A stretch of DNA of 64,000 bases, taken from contig NC_053494.1 of NCBI RefSeq assembly GCF_905171775.1, forward strand, positions 155,608,115 to 155,672,114, given 5' to 3'. A program made the position numbers and the translations under genes. The notes under the pieces are model-generated. The model saw nothing but the letters and a program-made list of their open reading frames with translations. It was not told where the DNA came from and made no database searches. Of the stretch, positions 1-11,527 are shown in pieces (the first letter of the stretch is position 1; every line of letters starts with the position of its first letter). The DNA comes from Rana temporaria. Taxonomy: Eukaryota; Chordata; Amphibia; Anura; Ranidae.

Positions 1-1440
1 CATTGGAGAAAAACAAATAATTTCCTTAAAAAATAAAATAAACCTTGGTAAAGGCATTATATGTACATTTTCGTGTAAAGAAAGAGATATCATCATTTCC
101 TTGTAACTGTAGAATGCAGTAACATAAAATCTCCTTCCTTCATGTGCACAATAGTGTTTCTCTGGCTGGTTGAACAGAGAATTGCTGACAAGATAGTCAT
201 GAATCAGTGATGTAGAGCACATTTTGTTCAAGGGGGAAAAAGCACTGGATGAAAGCCAAATGTGAGTGAGATTGGTGGTGGGCAAAGTAATAAAGAGATA
301 AGATAAAATAAAATGTAGGTCAAATCTGACAAACATCACAGCTAAAAAGAATAAAAATGTTGACATAAGGAAATTACCTATAGGGGAGTCAAGGGAGGCA
401 TAAAATAGATAAACGATTCAATTCTCTTTAAAGATGGCTAGATAAAAGGCATTTTTACAGGTTTCCCTCTGATATATAATATTTTCCTACATAGAGTTTA
501 TAAAGCAGTGAATTCCTTTAGTATGAATGAAAGCAATAAAGTGTAGAGTAATGGCAGGGCAGAACACAATGCTGTTATTTTTCATTTTCCTTTACAGTAA
601 TGGGTGAATTATGGACATTTGTTACTTTTTTTCACTTTCAATTTATACAACCTTGTTTTACCACTCACTCTGTGTTACTAATTTATTACTCAGCAGGAGG
701 TTTATTCAGCACTAGTTCTTTGTTTTGACACATTTTCAACATAGATTTAAAAAAAAGATAAGTGTGTAATGTTTTCTTTTGATGCAACAGATATCTGCCC
801 GCAGTGTGTAGAATTATGTACCTACTGTGCATGAACTGATATTTCTAGGAAAAGAGGGATTCCATGCTCATTCAGCTCTCTGGTTTTGTCTGAATCTGAG
901 AGGAAACTGTACAGCTATTGCAGACTCTACCTTTAAAAATACTAGTTCCCTGGCTGTTTTGATTATCCAACGCCTTCAGAACTTCATTAATCACTGATTT
1001 AACATAAAAATTGCAGATTTTACTGTTCTCTGACTTAACTGACATGCATGCCTGCAGCCAGGCAACTAACATTTTTAGAAGAGGATTAGCAGTGAAAGGC
1101 TCTGTATTTCCCTCAGCATAAGTTTTCTTTGAAGGTATATCCAAAAAAAACATTCCCCTCTGGGTGATAGATGTACATTGCAAGGATTATAACATTCTTT
1201 GTTACAGATTCCTACCTTTTGTTACTCTGAAGAAATCCGTGTGTGTTTGTCTGTGCCTTTGGAATGAGTGGGTCTAATGGGAGTGGTTTCATAATTGTCA
1301 GGTGTGCAGCTGCAGGGCACTAATGAGGAAATCTGCTGAAAAATAAAAGGTGGGGGGTATACAGCACTGTATAGAGCACTAAATGTTATGTAATGCGGTG
1401 TAAAACACTGCACTACACAGACACACACCCCTGACACGAA
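1..1440. other. no recognisable feature
   Basis: This is AT-rich non-coding sequence. Only short ORFs occur and none resembles a known protein. The last 60 bases contain degenerate precursors of the minisatellite that follows. Confidence 0.6.
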
Positions 1441-1862
1441 TACACTGCAGTAAAACTGCACTGATGCACTGCAATATACTGCAGTAAAACTGCACTGATG
1501 CACTACAATATACTGCAGTAAAACTGCACTGATGCACTACAGTATACTGCAGTAAAACTGCACTAACAAACTTCAATATACTGCATTAAAACTGCACTGA
1601 CACACTACAATATACTGCAGTAAAACTAAACTGATGCACTTCAACATACTGCAGTAAAACTGCACTGACACACTACAATATACTGCAGTAAAACTGCACC
1701 AATGCACTACAACATACTGCAGTAAAACTGCCCTGATGTACTACATTGACACTTCAATACACTGCAGTAAAACTGCCCTGACACACTTCAATTATCTGCA
1801 AATAAATGCACGGACACACTACACTGGCACTACAGTAAAACAGACGCACTACACTGACACTC
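1441..1862. repeat. 34-bp minisatellite array
   Basis: About eleven head-to-tail copies of a 34-bp unit that starts TACTGCAGTAAAACTGCAC. The first eight or nine copies keep the 34-bp period. Later copies gain or lose bases and break down between 1740 and 1860. Most copies carry a CTGCAG site. Short ORFs through the array are a by-product of the repetition and are not genes. Confidence 0.9.
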
Positions 1863-2239
1863 TACACTCACAAAAGAATCACAATAGCACACTATATCAC
1901 ACAAACTCGCTAGCAACAATGAACAGAGCCCTGTTCTATCTGTCTCCACTCCAACATCACACTGCAAATGGCTCCTTTGGTAAGGAACCTTAAATAGTGT
2001 GGGATGGGTCTATGAGCAATGAGCCATGATTGGGCTAAGTCATCATGACTTTCTCAAATCTTGACTCTGGCAGTGCTCTGTGCCCTGATTGAGCAAAGCC
2101 TTCATTGCCTCAGCCAATCAGGGCTTGAAATGCACTGAGGCACGCAGTGCATTGTGGGGCATTTGGCGGGCCGAACAAACGGTCGAACACCCTGCCAATT
2201 TGTCTGTTCAATTAAAAGAAAAAAAAGAAAGAAAAAAAA
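1863..2239. other. degenerate dispersed repeat, low-complexity end
   Basis: The stretch 2070-2210 contains short inverted matches around CAATCAGGGC and the phrase GGGGCATTTG(G/C)CGGG. That phrase recurs near 29180, which suggests an old dispersed repeat. A poly(A/G) run closes the interval. No gene is seen. Confidence 0.35.
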
Positions 2240-2843
2240 GGCGCCACTAAGTGCAGAAGTAAAACTTTATATTTCCAAAAAGGGTTAAAAACATTTACAA
2301 AAGGGTGGATGGGTAGAAGCACATCATATTAGTTTAGCATGGAAGCCGAATCCAGGAAGTGACATCACCAGTCAAGGGCCAGCAACGAGTGTGGACAGCA
2401 AGCCGGACGTGATGTCATCAACATGCATCACGTTTTGGAACAGCTGATTGGTTCCTTCTTCAAGTCATTGCTTGAAGAAGGAACCAATCTGCTGTTCCGA
2501 AACGTGCCACATGTTAATGACATCACTTCCGGCTTACTGTCCACGCTGGTTGCTAGTCCCTTCCTGCTGAAGTCACTTCCTAGATTTGGCTTCCAAGCTG
2601 TCTCAGACGTCCTAGCTGTCTTTCCAGTATCCAGGAGAGTTGTGGCTTCCATCTGTCGACCACTTCAGAATATGCTGCCATAGAATTACACCTGCGGATA
2701 TCACGGAGACTCCTTTGGACTACCAGAATGCCGGACCACTTGGCATATTACTAATATGATGTGCTTTTACCCATCCACTCTTTTGTAAGTGTTTTTAACC
2801 CTTTTGGGAAAAATAAAGTTTTACTTATGCACTTAGAGGCACC
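2240..2843. repeat. fold-back repeat with hammerhead-like cores
   Basis: The two ends are inverted copies of one another. The left end starts GGCGCCACTAAGTGCAGAAG; the right end carries GTAAGTGTTTTTAACCC and closes with CACTTAGAGGCACC. The centre (2431-2506) is itself an inverted repeat around a GGAAC/GTTCC stem followed by GAAAC or AAAAC. The same tail recurs at 3740, 10738 and 11465. It is probably the 3' end of a retroelement family in head-to-head orientation; the family name is not certain. Confidence 0.7.
2472..2503 (+). ncRNA. hammerhead-ribozyme-like core (degenerate)
   Basis: TTGAAGA is followed by GGAAC, a loop, GTTCC and GAAAC. This follows the CTGANGA / stem II / GAAAC order of a hammerhead core with one departure in the first box (C to T). 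An inverted partner at 2431-2464 has AAAAC in place of GAAAC. Activity is doubtful; it is probably a relic. Confidence 0.35.
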
Positions 2844-3734
2844 TTTTTTTATTTTCATTTTCATTTTACTTCCAGAGCTTGCTTCTCTCTTCTGCCGAAA
2901 GTGCATGAAGACCCTCTTCTATTTCTACATAGACTGATATCTGCTTGGTTTGTTACTCAGAGCGCGTCTGTTCACCAAACTGATGAACTTTTTTTGGCTC
3001 AAACTGTTTGCCCAACACTAATTTAAGGTATAATTTAAAGAAAACCTGCACTTGGATCATACAGGGAAAAGCAACGGTTTTATATTTTTTCTTCCTATCA
3101 GCACATGCTCACCTTTCCTTTGCTCAGACACAAAGATAATACCCCTCAGGTATGGAAGAGAATGTGGGAAGGGCCTCCTCATCTTTAATGTGGGGGTCCC
3201 CCTCTCCGCACATACAAGCTCACCATGAGCAACATTGGTCAAGATTAATGCAAAACCCTTACTTAGAGGTAAGCGGGAAACCATGTGCAGCTTCTCTGTG
3301 AATGTTCTGTCCCATCTTGCTGCACATCTTTGCCTTCCAAATGTAACACTTAGGAGGGATACAGCTGAGCCTGTGCCCTACTCCACCAGTTCAGAATAAC
3401 TCTGCCACCTCAATCCCAGCGATAAAATGGAATCCCGCTGTTCACTAAGCACGGATCTCATGCGTGCACTTACTATAACTTCTTCACTCTCCTGTACTAT
3501 TCTGCTAGGTCAATACCACAAATTCAATCCCAATTACATTCTGGGGCAAGGATTGCTAGGGAGGGAGTCAGAGCACCGACCACTCACTATCAGGGTACCC
3601 ATCACCCATGCCTGGTACCACTATTCTTTGTCTGGCTGCTATACATTCCCAACAGTTCATTGTTCATTGCAGCGACAACACACTTTCTCCAACTCTCCTA
3701 ATAAGTGAACCCTTCATGATGAACAAGAAGAAAG
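2844..3734. other. no recognisable feature
   Basis: No convincing gene or repeat is seen. ORFs on both strands are short and lack recognisable domains. Confidence 0.5.
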
Positions 3735-3850
3735 AGAACGGCGCCCTCTAAGTGCAGCATATTTAAAACATCTTTAATATAAAGGTATTAAAAACACTCA
3801 CATTTGAGTAGAGATAATCAGGCATGTCAAGGGTTAAATGTGTTTCATCC
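3735..3850 (-). repeat. retroelement-tail repeat, minus strand
   Basis: On the minus strand this reads GATGAAAC, then a GTGAGTGTTTTTAATACC segment, then GCACTTAGAGGGCGCC. It matches the tail of the repeat at 2240-2843 and lies in the opposite orientation. Confidence 0.6.
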
Positions 3851-6057
3851 GCATTAGTCCTGGTGAAGTGTGTACATCACGAGCTGATGGTGGAGATCTG
3901 AGTCCAGTAATTTTAGTTCCAAAACAAGCATCCAGGTCATATGTCAGTGGTATAGAGCAAGGGGGGACTCTTCTAGAATTTTTTAACTTTTACTGGCCCC
4001 ATAGATGTCATATTAGAAAAACTATATTGGCTATATTGGCTGGTACATATTTACTGCATTTTTTATATCTCAAATGTAATGAACAGAGGATGCTCTTTCA
4101 GATGAATTTATTTTAAAACTTGAGTTTTGTTTTCAGTAGATGAAGAAGAGAGGATACAATATCTAGGTACATAAAAAATAATAGTATCATAGGTCACGTT
4201 ACAAAATGCAATTATTATCTTCCAAGCAAATTCAATTAACATTGTAGGAGGAGAGCTTCTTAATTAAGAACGTGATTATTTTAATCTATACTCTCTGTAC
4301 AAAGCAGGGCTAAAAAATACAAGCACAGAAAACAACTACTACTAGAAACACTTGATAAATACTTAACAGTGTTTTTTTAAAAAAACACACATCATCAATT
4401 TCAAAGGCTGCACCATCATTTCCAGGGATCAAATGCTCCCCAAGCTCCCCCATAGTGATTACAACTGTGGTAACCAGCCACTGTAAGGAAAGCATCCAGT
4501 CCTTTTTTACATTTCATTCATTATTTTTGCCTTAAGTGCCTTTCAAATATACTAAAATTCTTGTCAAATGTTCCCATTTTACTTGAATAACAAATCCTAC
4601 TCTGAGCATTTGTTCTCTGTGATATTTTTATTTCAAAGCAATGAAACTCAAAACATTTGTTTTTCTAGTGTGACACTGTTTCCTGCTGGAAAAAAATATA
4701 AATGATATATTAATAAAATATGCTGGCAGATATGTATTTAATCGCTTCACTGTGCCAATTTAGTCGATGAACTATTGACTGATAAAGGCACAATTGGCTT
4801 CCACCAGTAAATCATTACATTTCTTTCAATTTCTTTCAATTTCTGTAAATCTAAATTATACAAAAAATAAAAACATCACTCGTTTACAGTATATAAAATT
4901 TCTTATTTTTTTTTATAGATCACATATCATTTCAAAGAGAATTACGGTTGATCCTGCAAGTTGCATCCTGTTCCAAATTAATCGTGGCAATGTTATCCTT
5001 ATACAGCTCTCCCTTCCAGCATTGTCATGCCTACGTAGTACATCTTTGTCCCATTGGGGAGATTCAGCCTCTCTACGTGTCGTGGTGATGGGACAGAATG
5101 TAGGGGGAAATCTAAAATTCTGGGTTGTCTCTGAAACAATATTATAGGTAAACATCTTCCAATGTGGATGCTAGTTCTGGTGACAACTGTCTAAAAGAGG
5201 ACGTCCATCATTTTGGAGAGTTCTCCTTTTCTTACCTTTTGTCCCTTTAGACAGACAATGAAGGAAAATCCCCTCCATATTTTTGCCGCAGACAGCAAAA
5301 ACATAAACAAAAAGATATACTGTAAGTGAATCTGTTGCTTTTTCCAGCATGGGAAATGTACACTTTAAGGATGGTAAACATTACATATACAGGGTTCTTG
5401 TAGCTATACTTGTGAGTTTCTCATTTACCAAGAATTTGATTGCTTTATCTTTTCACTTTATCTCATCATCATTTATATACATTAATTAAAAGGTGATTTG
5501 TAATGCTTCGTAAATTTAATTAAGCACAGGCTTACATCTTTTTTATTTTATTTTTTACAACTTCTTACATTTTGTAAGTACCATCGGGCTCTGCACTTAT
5601 ACTTCTGTTCCTAGAGGTCAGCAGTTGGTGTTTTCAGATGAAACACTGCCATCTACTGGTATTTATTCCACACAGAGTCAATGAGCTGTAGATATTACAA
5701 TGCCATAAAACTGATTTTTGGAAAAGCACTTTCTGCTGCTTTAATATTGGATCATGGTAAAAAAAATTATGGGTGTCAAGGTATTTGTTTTTGTGTGTAT
5801 AGAAGTTGACAATTTAAATTGTAGTGTTATGTGTTGCTCCTATCCTTCCTGCTTCTCCCCACTACTTCAGCATCCACTGTAGTTACAGTACCTTGGAAAT
5901 CCAAGTTCTTTCAAGAAAACCCATGGGATTCTATGTGCTTTCCTACAATAAAGTAGTACTCAGTACAGGGACATTTCTAGGGTCCTAAAAGACCAGGGGT
6001 CCTGTAATATACACTGTAGTACTGCAAGGCTTGTAACATGCTAGGATTTAAAGTGGA
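3851..6057. other. no recognisable feature
   Basis: AT-rich unique-looking sequence. The longest ORF (117 codons near 4794-5147) overlaps another ORF on the opposite strand, is low in complexity and shows no domain. Confidence 0.5.
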
Positions 6058-6554
6058 ATAAAGGGGTTGTAAAGGATTTTTTTCCCCTAAATAGCTTCCT
6101 TTACCTTAGTGTAGTCCTCCTCCTTCACTTATATCATCCTTCGATTTTGCTTTTAAATGTCCTTATTTCTTCTGAGAAATGCTCACTTCCTGTTCTTCTG
6201 TCTGTAACTCAACACCGTAATGCAAGGCTTTCTCCCTGGTGTGGAGAAAGCCTCTTGAGGGGGGAGGGGGTGAGCAGGAGTGTCAGGACGCCCACTAACA
6301 CACAGCTGCTTTCTCTATCTTCAAAGTAGAGAGTGTCCTGACTTGCCTGCTCGCTCCCTCCCCCCTCAAGAGGCTTTCTCCACACCACATTACGGTGTTG
6401 AGTTACAGACAGAAGAACAGGAAGTGAGTATTTCTCAGAAGAAATAATGACATTTAAAAGCAAAATCGAAGGATGAGGTAAGTGAAGGAGGACTGCACTA
6501 AGGTAAAGGAAGCTATTTAGGGAAAAAAAATGTTTTCCTTTACAACCCCTTTGA
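6058..6554. mobile_element. TTAA-type fold-back MITE (piggyBac-like)
   Basis: The ends are AAAGGGGTTGTAAAGGATTT and its inverted match CCTTTACAACCCCTTT. The inverted arms run about 210 bp each and stay highly similar up to a GGAGAAAGCCTCTTGAGG block. One arm has about 15 extra bases (GGCTTTCTCC...). The flanking target has decayed (ATAA left, TTGA right), but related copies here keep TTAA. No transposase is present. ORFs inside are mirror images produced by the inverted arms. Confidence 0.75.
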
Positions 6555-7333
6555 GGTGTTTCATATCTACCATGTCAGCTCTTCTTTTTCCTGTTGTATA
6601 TAATAAGCTGATAACTGGTAAACCTTTTTACTTGTATTAAAAAAACAAAAACATTTTTTTTTAAACAGATCCAGTATGAGACTGATATCATCTTTTTTTT
6701 TTTTCTTAAAGCGGCGGCGGATTGTAAAATAGTAAGTGACCGGATTTATATTATAAAAACGCATGATGAAAGGACATACATTTAAAAAATGCTAATTGTG
6801 GTTGGAACCCTGCTTTAACTATGATGAGCTGACTAAAACTAAAAATCATGTATCATTTTTGCTTAAAAAAAAAATGTATTCAAAAATAGATAAATCATTT
6901 CACGTTCAAGCATATTGTGCACAGAATATATAATCTTGCTAATTAATATGTATTACTGTACTTGTTGAAAAAGAATTATGCTTTGGGTAAAGTAATAACA
7001 AAAACCTGGTAATGAATTAAAAAAAAAATGTCTATCTCACTAAAAGATCAACTCAACATACCGTAATTCTAAAGAACTAATAGAAAGGAGGAGGAATAAG
7101 AATAGATGTACAAGGCAAACAAAATTTCTGAGAACCAAAGTTTAACAAAGACTTAAAGCTGAACTTCTGTCAGCTGCTAAAAATGTACTTTCGATAGCCC
7201 TCCTCTCTGGGCTAGTAAGGGTCACTCACAGCAGGACTCACTGCTGTTAAAAAACACTGTTAAGTGACAGCAGTCTCTGATTTACAAAAGTTTTCCAACA
7301 GAAAACAGAGAAGTTGATCTAAAGATAGACTTC
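6555..7333. other. no recognisable feature
   Basis: AT-rich sequence with homopolymer runs. No gene or clear repeat is seen. Confidence 0.5.
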
Positions 7334-8062
7334 TGCCATACAGGAACACCTTGGATGTTTTTTCCGAAGGAATTTCGCTCAAGCTTGGCTTGCTGTCAGG
7401 AAAGGTTCCATCAGCTGGTGCTATTTGTTACCTGGCTTGCAGTACTGTGTCTCACCAGTAGGTGTCTCCTGACAGTTCCAAACTGTCAGGAGAACTTTCC
7501 CCTGCTGGTGTTATATCACCCTTGGGACGCAGTACTGGTCTCCACCAGCGGATGGACCCTGGCAGTGTGGAGCAGACGGCCTTTACTGTGCTCAGGTGGA
7601 GACCAGTACTGCGTCCCAAGGGTGATATAACACCAGCAGGGGAAAGTTCTCCTGACAGTTTGGAACTGTCAGGAGACTCCTGCTGGTGAGACGCAGTACT
7701 GCAAGCCAGGTAACAAATAGCACCAGCGGATGGAACCTTTCCTGACACTTGCATACACACGGTCACACAAAAGTTCTCTTAACTTTCGACCGTCAACAAC
7801 GCGGTGGCGAACAACACTACGACGAGCCGAGAAAATTAAGTTCAATGCTTTTGAGCATGCGTCAAATTATTTCTGAGCATGCGTCTGAATTTTGCGCGTC
7901 GCAATTGCTACATACGATCAGATTTTCCGAACCAGCTCTCAATCTTTTGTTGGTGGATATTCCGACAGCAAAAGTCCGATGGAGCATACACATAGTCGGA
8001 ATTTCCATTCAAAAGCTCACATCGGACTTACTGTCGGAATTTCCGATCGTGTGTACGTGGCA
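7334..8062. mobile_element. Harbinger-type MITE interrupted by a palindrome
   Basis: The right end GATCGTGTGTACGTGGCA is followed by TTA, as in the Harbinger MITEs at 16368 and 21511. The interior carries the GAGCATGCGTC motif shared with the MITEs at 32064 and 57806. The left end is less clear; TGCCATAC at 7334 is the best candidate. The sequence resumes as ATACACACGGTCACAC after the inserted palindrome at 7394-7747. Confidence 0.6.
7394..7747. mobile_element. near-perfect palindromic element, 5-bp TSD
   Basis: Two 153-bp arms (7394-7546 and 7595-7747) are almost exact inverted copies around a 48-bp spacer. The ends are TGTCAGGAAAGG and CCTTTCCTGACA. The element is flanked on both sides by CTTGC (7389-7393 and 7748-7752), a 5-bp target duplication. 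Each arm holds a smaller palindrome, CTCCTGACAGTT / AACTGTCAGGAG. It sits inside the MITE at 7334-8062. The superfamily is not identified, and no coding capacity is present. Confidence 0.85.
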
Positions 8063-8065
8063 TTA

Positions 8066-9530
8066 CAGATAGACTGAAATTTGACCAATTCCTACTAAAT
8101 CGGCTGAATTTCAATCCATCTATGTATTTTGTATTGAGCATCCAGGTTCACTTTTAAAACTCCAAGTGCAATAAATTAGTTGTTGCTAGCAGCAGATTGA
8201 TATTTTAAAGTTTACCAGTTCACACATTAAATTTTATAAATTAGCAGCTTGATACAGATGTGGGCACATAATATCAGATGTGTTCGAGAGAAAATTGACT
8301 TTAGTTCCTAAAACTTAGCTAGGATCTGTTCCCTACTGGTCCAAAAGTCTGACGGGCAGCCATATCAATTAACTGGGAGATTAAAATCCAATGCTACTGA
8401 AACTGAAGTCAGAATTTTTAAACCCATGTTGTGGGCATGGAAGCCATCCGATAAGATGTATTTGCTCCATTATTGTGCAGTTTACTACTTACAAAAAGTA
8501 CAGGTTGTACAGGGATTTAGAGGTTGTGATAAGCTTGCCTAAATAAATTGGAATTCGAAGAAACATTTAAGAGCTGGGAAGAAATGCACAGTGAACCCTC
8601 AGATGAAGCTACAGGTGAATTTTAATTTTATGCCTCAAAACTCTGTTGGGGCTTTCCTATTTGTAACTATGTGGAGGGGTAATAATCAGATTTGAAATTT
8701 TCATTTTAGCTTAAAATCCCTTTAGTGCTTTAAAATATAATACAATACAGGAAAAATGTACTAGTGCTTTTGCTTTATATGCTTTACTGAAAAAGACATA
8801 AAGAGTGTGTGTGGTTTAACAGATCATTAACATATTGCAGTGAATGATCAGCATATGGAGTATAGATCTGTTTCCTTGATTCTACTAACTCATGGTAACA
8901 TTTCAATTTAAATCAATGATACAAATCTGAAATTGGTTTTAGAACAATTAAAACCACAGATCAGAGAGGAGCAAGCTGTTGACGTTAACCTATTTATCCA
9001 CCAGAAAAATGAAAGACTGGTATATAAACAGCAGATGGCTCTGGGGTACAATGGTGGGGGATACAGTTTTGTCTGAAGAACAATTACAAATTTAGGCACG
9101 GCTGAACTTCAAGTTAGAGTGAAACAATCTGACTCACCTTGTGTCTGTCATGTGCAGGATTTAACATAGGTTCAAATTAAACATGCCTTGTACATTAGGA
9201 AAATACTTTTTTTGTTTTCTTTTAATCAAACCAGGCAAATTAAGCAGGTTTAGGAAAAATTAACCTCACAGTTCTCATTTCTTTCTATCTTGCTGTTTGA
9301 TGTCTGTAAAGAGATCATTAAGGGTTTACCTAATTCAAATTTCCTTCACCTGCCAGTGAAGGGAGCTTTGCATATGCTTAGTTGCCAACATCAAAAAAAT
9401 GAAGGAACTGTCCCTCTTTAGGAGCTAAATCCCCCTGCCCCTTCTTGCTCCACTTTTGTCCCTGTTTTGTTTTGATGTCTATAACTCTATAAAAAAAATG
9501 GGCTGCAACAGAGATCAGTCAAGCATAATA
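8066..9530. other. no recognisable feature
   Basis: AT-rich non-coding sequence. No domain-bearing ORF or clear terminal repeats. Confidence 0.5.
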
Positions 9531-9790
9531 CATGTAAGGTGGTTTGGGGGGGGGGGGGCGGCTAAGAGTCTGATCGCCAAACTTCCCACAGGGTTCTACG
9601 AGAAAGATAATGAAGAAGAGGACCTAAAGAAGAGTGAAGGATGAGAAGGAGTGAGTAAGAGAGTAAAAAGAGGAAGGGGTAAATAAGGAAGGGGTGAAAT
9701 CAAGTGACTGAATCGAGGGAGAAGGAGAAGAAAAGAGAAAAAATAACAAAAAGGGGGGGTGAGGTGCGGGGGGGGGGGGTAAAGTTAGAT
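9531..9790. repeat. poly-G and purine-rich low-complexity tract
   Basis: A run of G at 9546-9558, a long GA-rich stretch from 9600 to 9760, and another G run near 9769-9778. The opposite strand gives proline- and serine-rich ORFs that are composition artefacts. Confidence 0.8.
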
Positions 9791-10737
9791 ACAGGAGATG
9801 CATGTAGGGAATGAGAATTGGATTGGGTAGAACAGCATAGTCATAGAGGGGAGTGGAAGGAAGTGTGGGTGAAAGGTGCAGGGCATCTTCAACCCTCTTG
9901 GGGTGCCCCACCTCCCCCCTCTGCCCCCGGACCTCCGCCTCTTGAAGACAGGCACAGCCTGGATATACTCAGCGATGTTGAAGGTGCAGTGAGGCATATG
10001 CATGTTTAACAGTGGTGTGAGCTAAGCAGTCAATCAGAGAAGATCTCCCATAAGTCTGCTGTATTTGGGTGGGGTTCGTAAATGGAGCTAGCAGGACCAT
10101 GTATTTGTGAAGACATTATGTTGCGCTATTGCAATTAGTTCCTCCATGTTTTACAGAGCTCTAAAAGCCAATCTGGATGGATGGGGAGTGTGTGGAGCCA
10201 CAAAGAATGGGCACGTAGAGTTTGGCCACATTTACTATGTGCATTACCAGGAATCTGAAACACACTTTCCATAGGATGAATGTGTGGTATGTGTAGGAGA
10301 GGAGTGCAGAGTGTATGACGATGGGTAGAGGAGTGTCCAGATCCTGGCACGCTAAGGCAGCTGTCTAAGCAGCCTTATGCTGCCACTGGCCCTGTACATA
10401 TGTGAATATATGTATGTGTGGGTGATGTATATACGGGCATGTGTGTGTGTGTACATTATATTGTCAAAAGTATTGGGACGCCTTTATACACACATGAACA
10501 TTAATGTCATCCCAGTCTAAGTCCGTAGGGTTCAATATTGAGTCGAGCGGGAAGTGTTCCTTGGAAGTAATCACGTGACCTGTCACGTGACCTGTGAGGC
10601 TGGAACAGACTTCATCCTGATGGCCATAGGGCAGGCCTGAAGACTCCACACATTCTGCTTTCTTCACTTCTAAAGCAGCCCATGGATCCGGGACGAGGAC
10701 TACAGGATGTTACAGATGAGCCGTCTTTCCTTACCTT

Positions 10738-10812
10738 CTTGTAAGTGTGTTTTGTACAATGTGTCGTTAAAAGAACCTCTTTAATACTGCACTTAGGTGG
10801 CGCTTCCTTTCT
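10738..10812 (+). repeat. retroelement-tail repeat
   Basis: CTTGTAAGTGTGTTTTGTAC and then CTGCACTTAGGTGGCGC form a diverged copy of the tail seen at 2760-2843 and 11465-11527. It lies inside the interruption of the Tc1 fragment. Confidence 0.6.
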
Positions 10813-11054
10813 CGACCCCTCTTTTGTTTACCACAGAGTCAGCTCTCTGAGGACAGCAGCCACCATTGAACAGCCACATCACCTGCATTTTTAACCATTG
10901 AACTGCCTGTTACTACTATTTCCAATGGACTAATCACCATACTCCTACCCATACATGTAGTTTGTATCTACGCTGACAGTTACCTCTCCTATTGTATAAC
11001 TCTTTTGGGAAGGCTGTCCACAAGGTTTAGGAGTGTGTCTATAGGAATGTTTGA

Positions 11055-11170
11055 TCATTCTTTCAGAAGCACATTTGTGAGGTCAGGCACTGATGTTGGA
11101 CGAGAAGTGCTGGCTCGAAGTCTCCGCTCTAATTCATCCCAAAGTTTTTTTGCCGGGTTGAGGTCAGGAC
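11055..11170 (-). pseudogene. Tc1-like transposase C-terminal fragment
   Basis: The minus strand translates to GPDLNPAKKLWDELERRLR followed by a TSVPDLTNVLLKE-like segment, the C-terminal part of a Tc1-type DDE transposase. The family motif has an acidic residue just before HLW (…NPIEHLW…). Here the position reads AKK, so the last catalytic acidic residue is lost. The fragment stops abruptly at about 11170, where the next repeat begins. It is a dead relic. Confidence 0.8.
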
Positions 11171-11183
11171 CCAGTGTCACTGG

Positions 11184-11220
11184 CTGAAGAAGGAACCAAT
11201 GAGCTGTTCCGAAACGCGTC
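11184..11220 (+). ncRNA. hammerhead-ribozyme-like core, best copy in the window
   Basis: CTGAAGA (11184-11190) fits the CTGANGA box. GGAAC and GTTCC form a 5-bp stem II with a loop between. GAAAC (11211-11215) follows directly, and then GCGTC supplies a possible minimal stem III and a cleavage site after UC. Short stem III regions are known in retroelement hammerheads. Stem I is weak here (TGG opposite CCG), so activity alone is uncertain. Confidence 0.45.
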
Positions 11221-11527
11221 CCGCCTCTATGACACACATCCTGTCCACTTCCTGTTTGTGTTCCATGCTGGTTTTTGTCTCACTTCCTCTGACGTCATCC
11301 CCAGGCTCCAGCACTATTGTGTCCCCTGAACATCAACAGCACAAGTTGGCTGTTATCTCATGCACTTCCCTGGAAGCTTTACCATCAAAGACTGGAACTG
11401 CCCTGCCACTGGAACATCTTCTGGAGACACTTACCTGCTACATGCCTGTTTCATCCACCATCTTGTAAGTGTTTTTAACCCCTTTAGGGGATATTAAAAG
11501 TTTTATACTTCTGCACTTAGAGGCGCC
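11184..11527 (+). repeat. retroelement fragment with hammerhead-like head and conserved tail
   Basis: It starts with CTGAAGA / GGAAC...GTTCC / GAAACGCGTC and ends with GTAAGTGTTTTTAACCCC and CTTCTGCACTTAGAGGCGCC. Both parts match the fold-back at 2240-2843, but here they lie in one orientation. Features of this kind occur in Penelope-like and related retroelements; that family assignment is an inference. Confidence 0.7.

Larger units (their letters stand above)
10454..11170 (-). mobile_element. Tc1/mariner family A, interrupted and decayed
   Basis: The left end reads TTGTCAAAAGTATTGGGACG, the 3' terminus of a Tc1-like element in reverse orientation. The same terminus ends the fragment at 51448-51833. 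The match breaks near 10543 and resumes at about 10998 (TTTGGGAAGGCTGTCCACAA). The gap holds unrelated sequence, including a retroelement tail at 10738. Confidence 0.8.

Noticed and set aside
7355..7766. Mirrored ORFs with SGELSPAG- and SPDSLELSGD-like peptides
   Set aside because: They are reciprocal translations of the two arms of the palindromic element.
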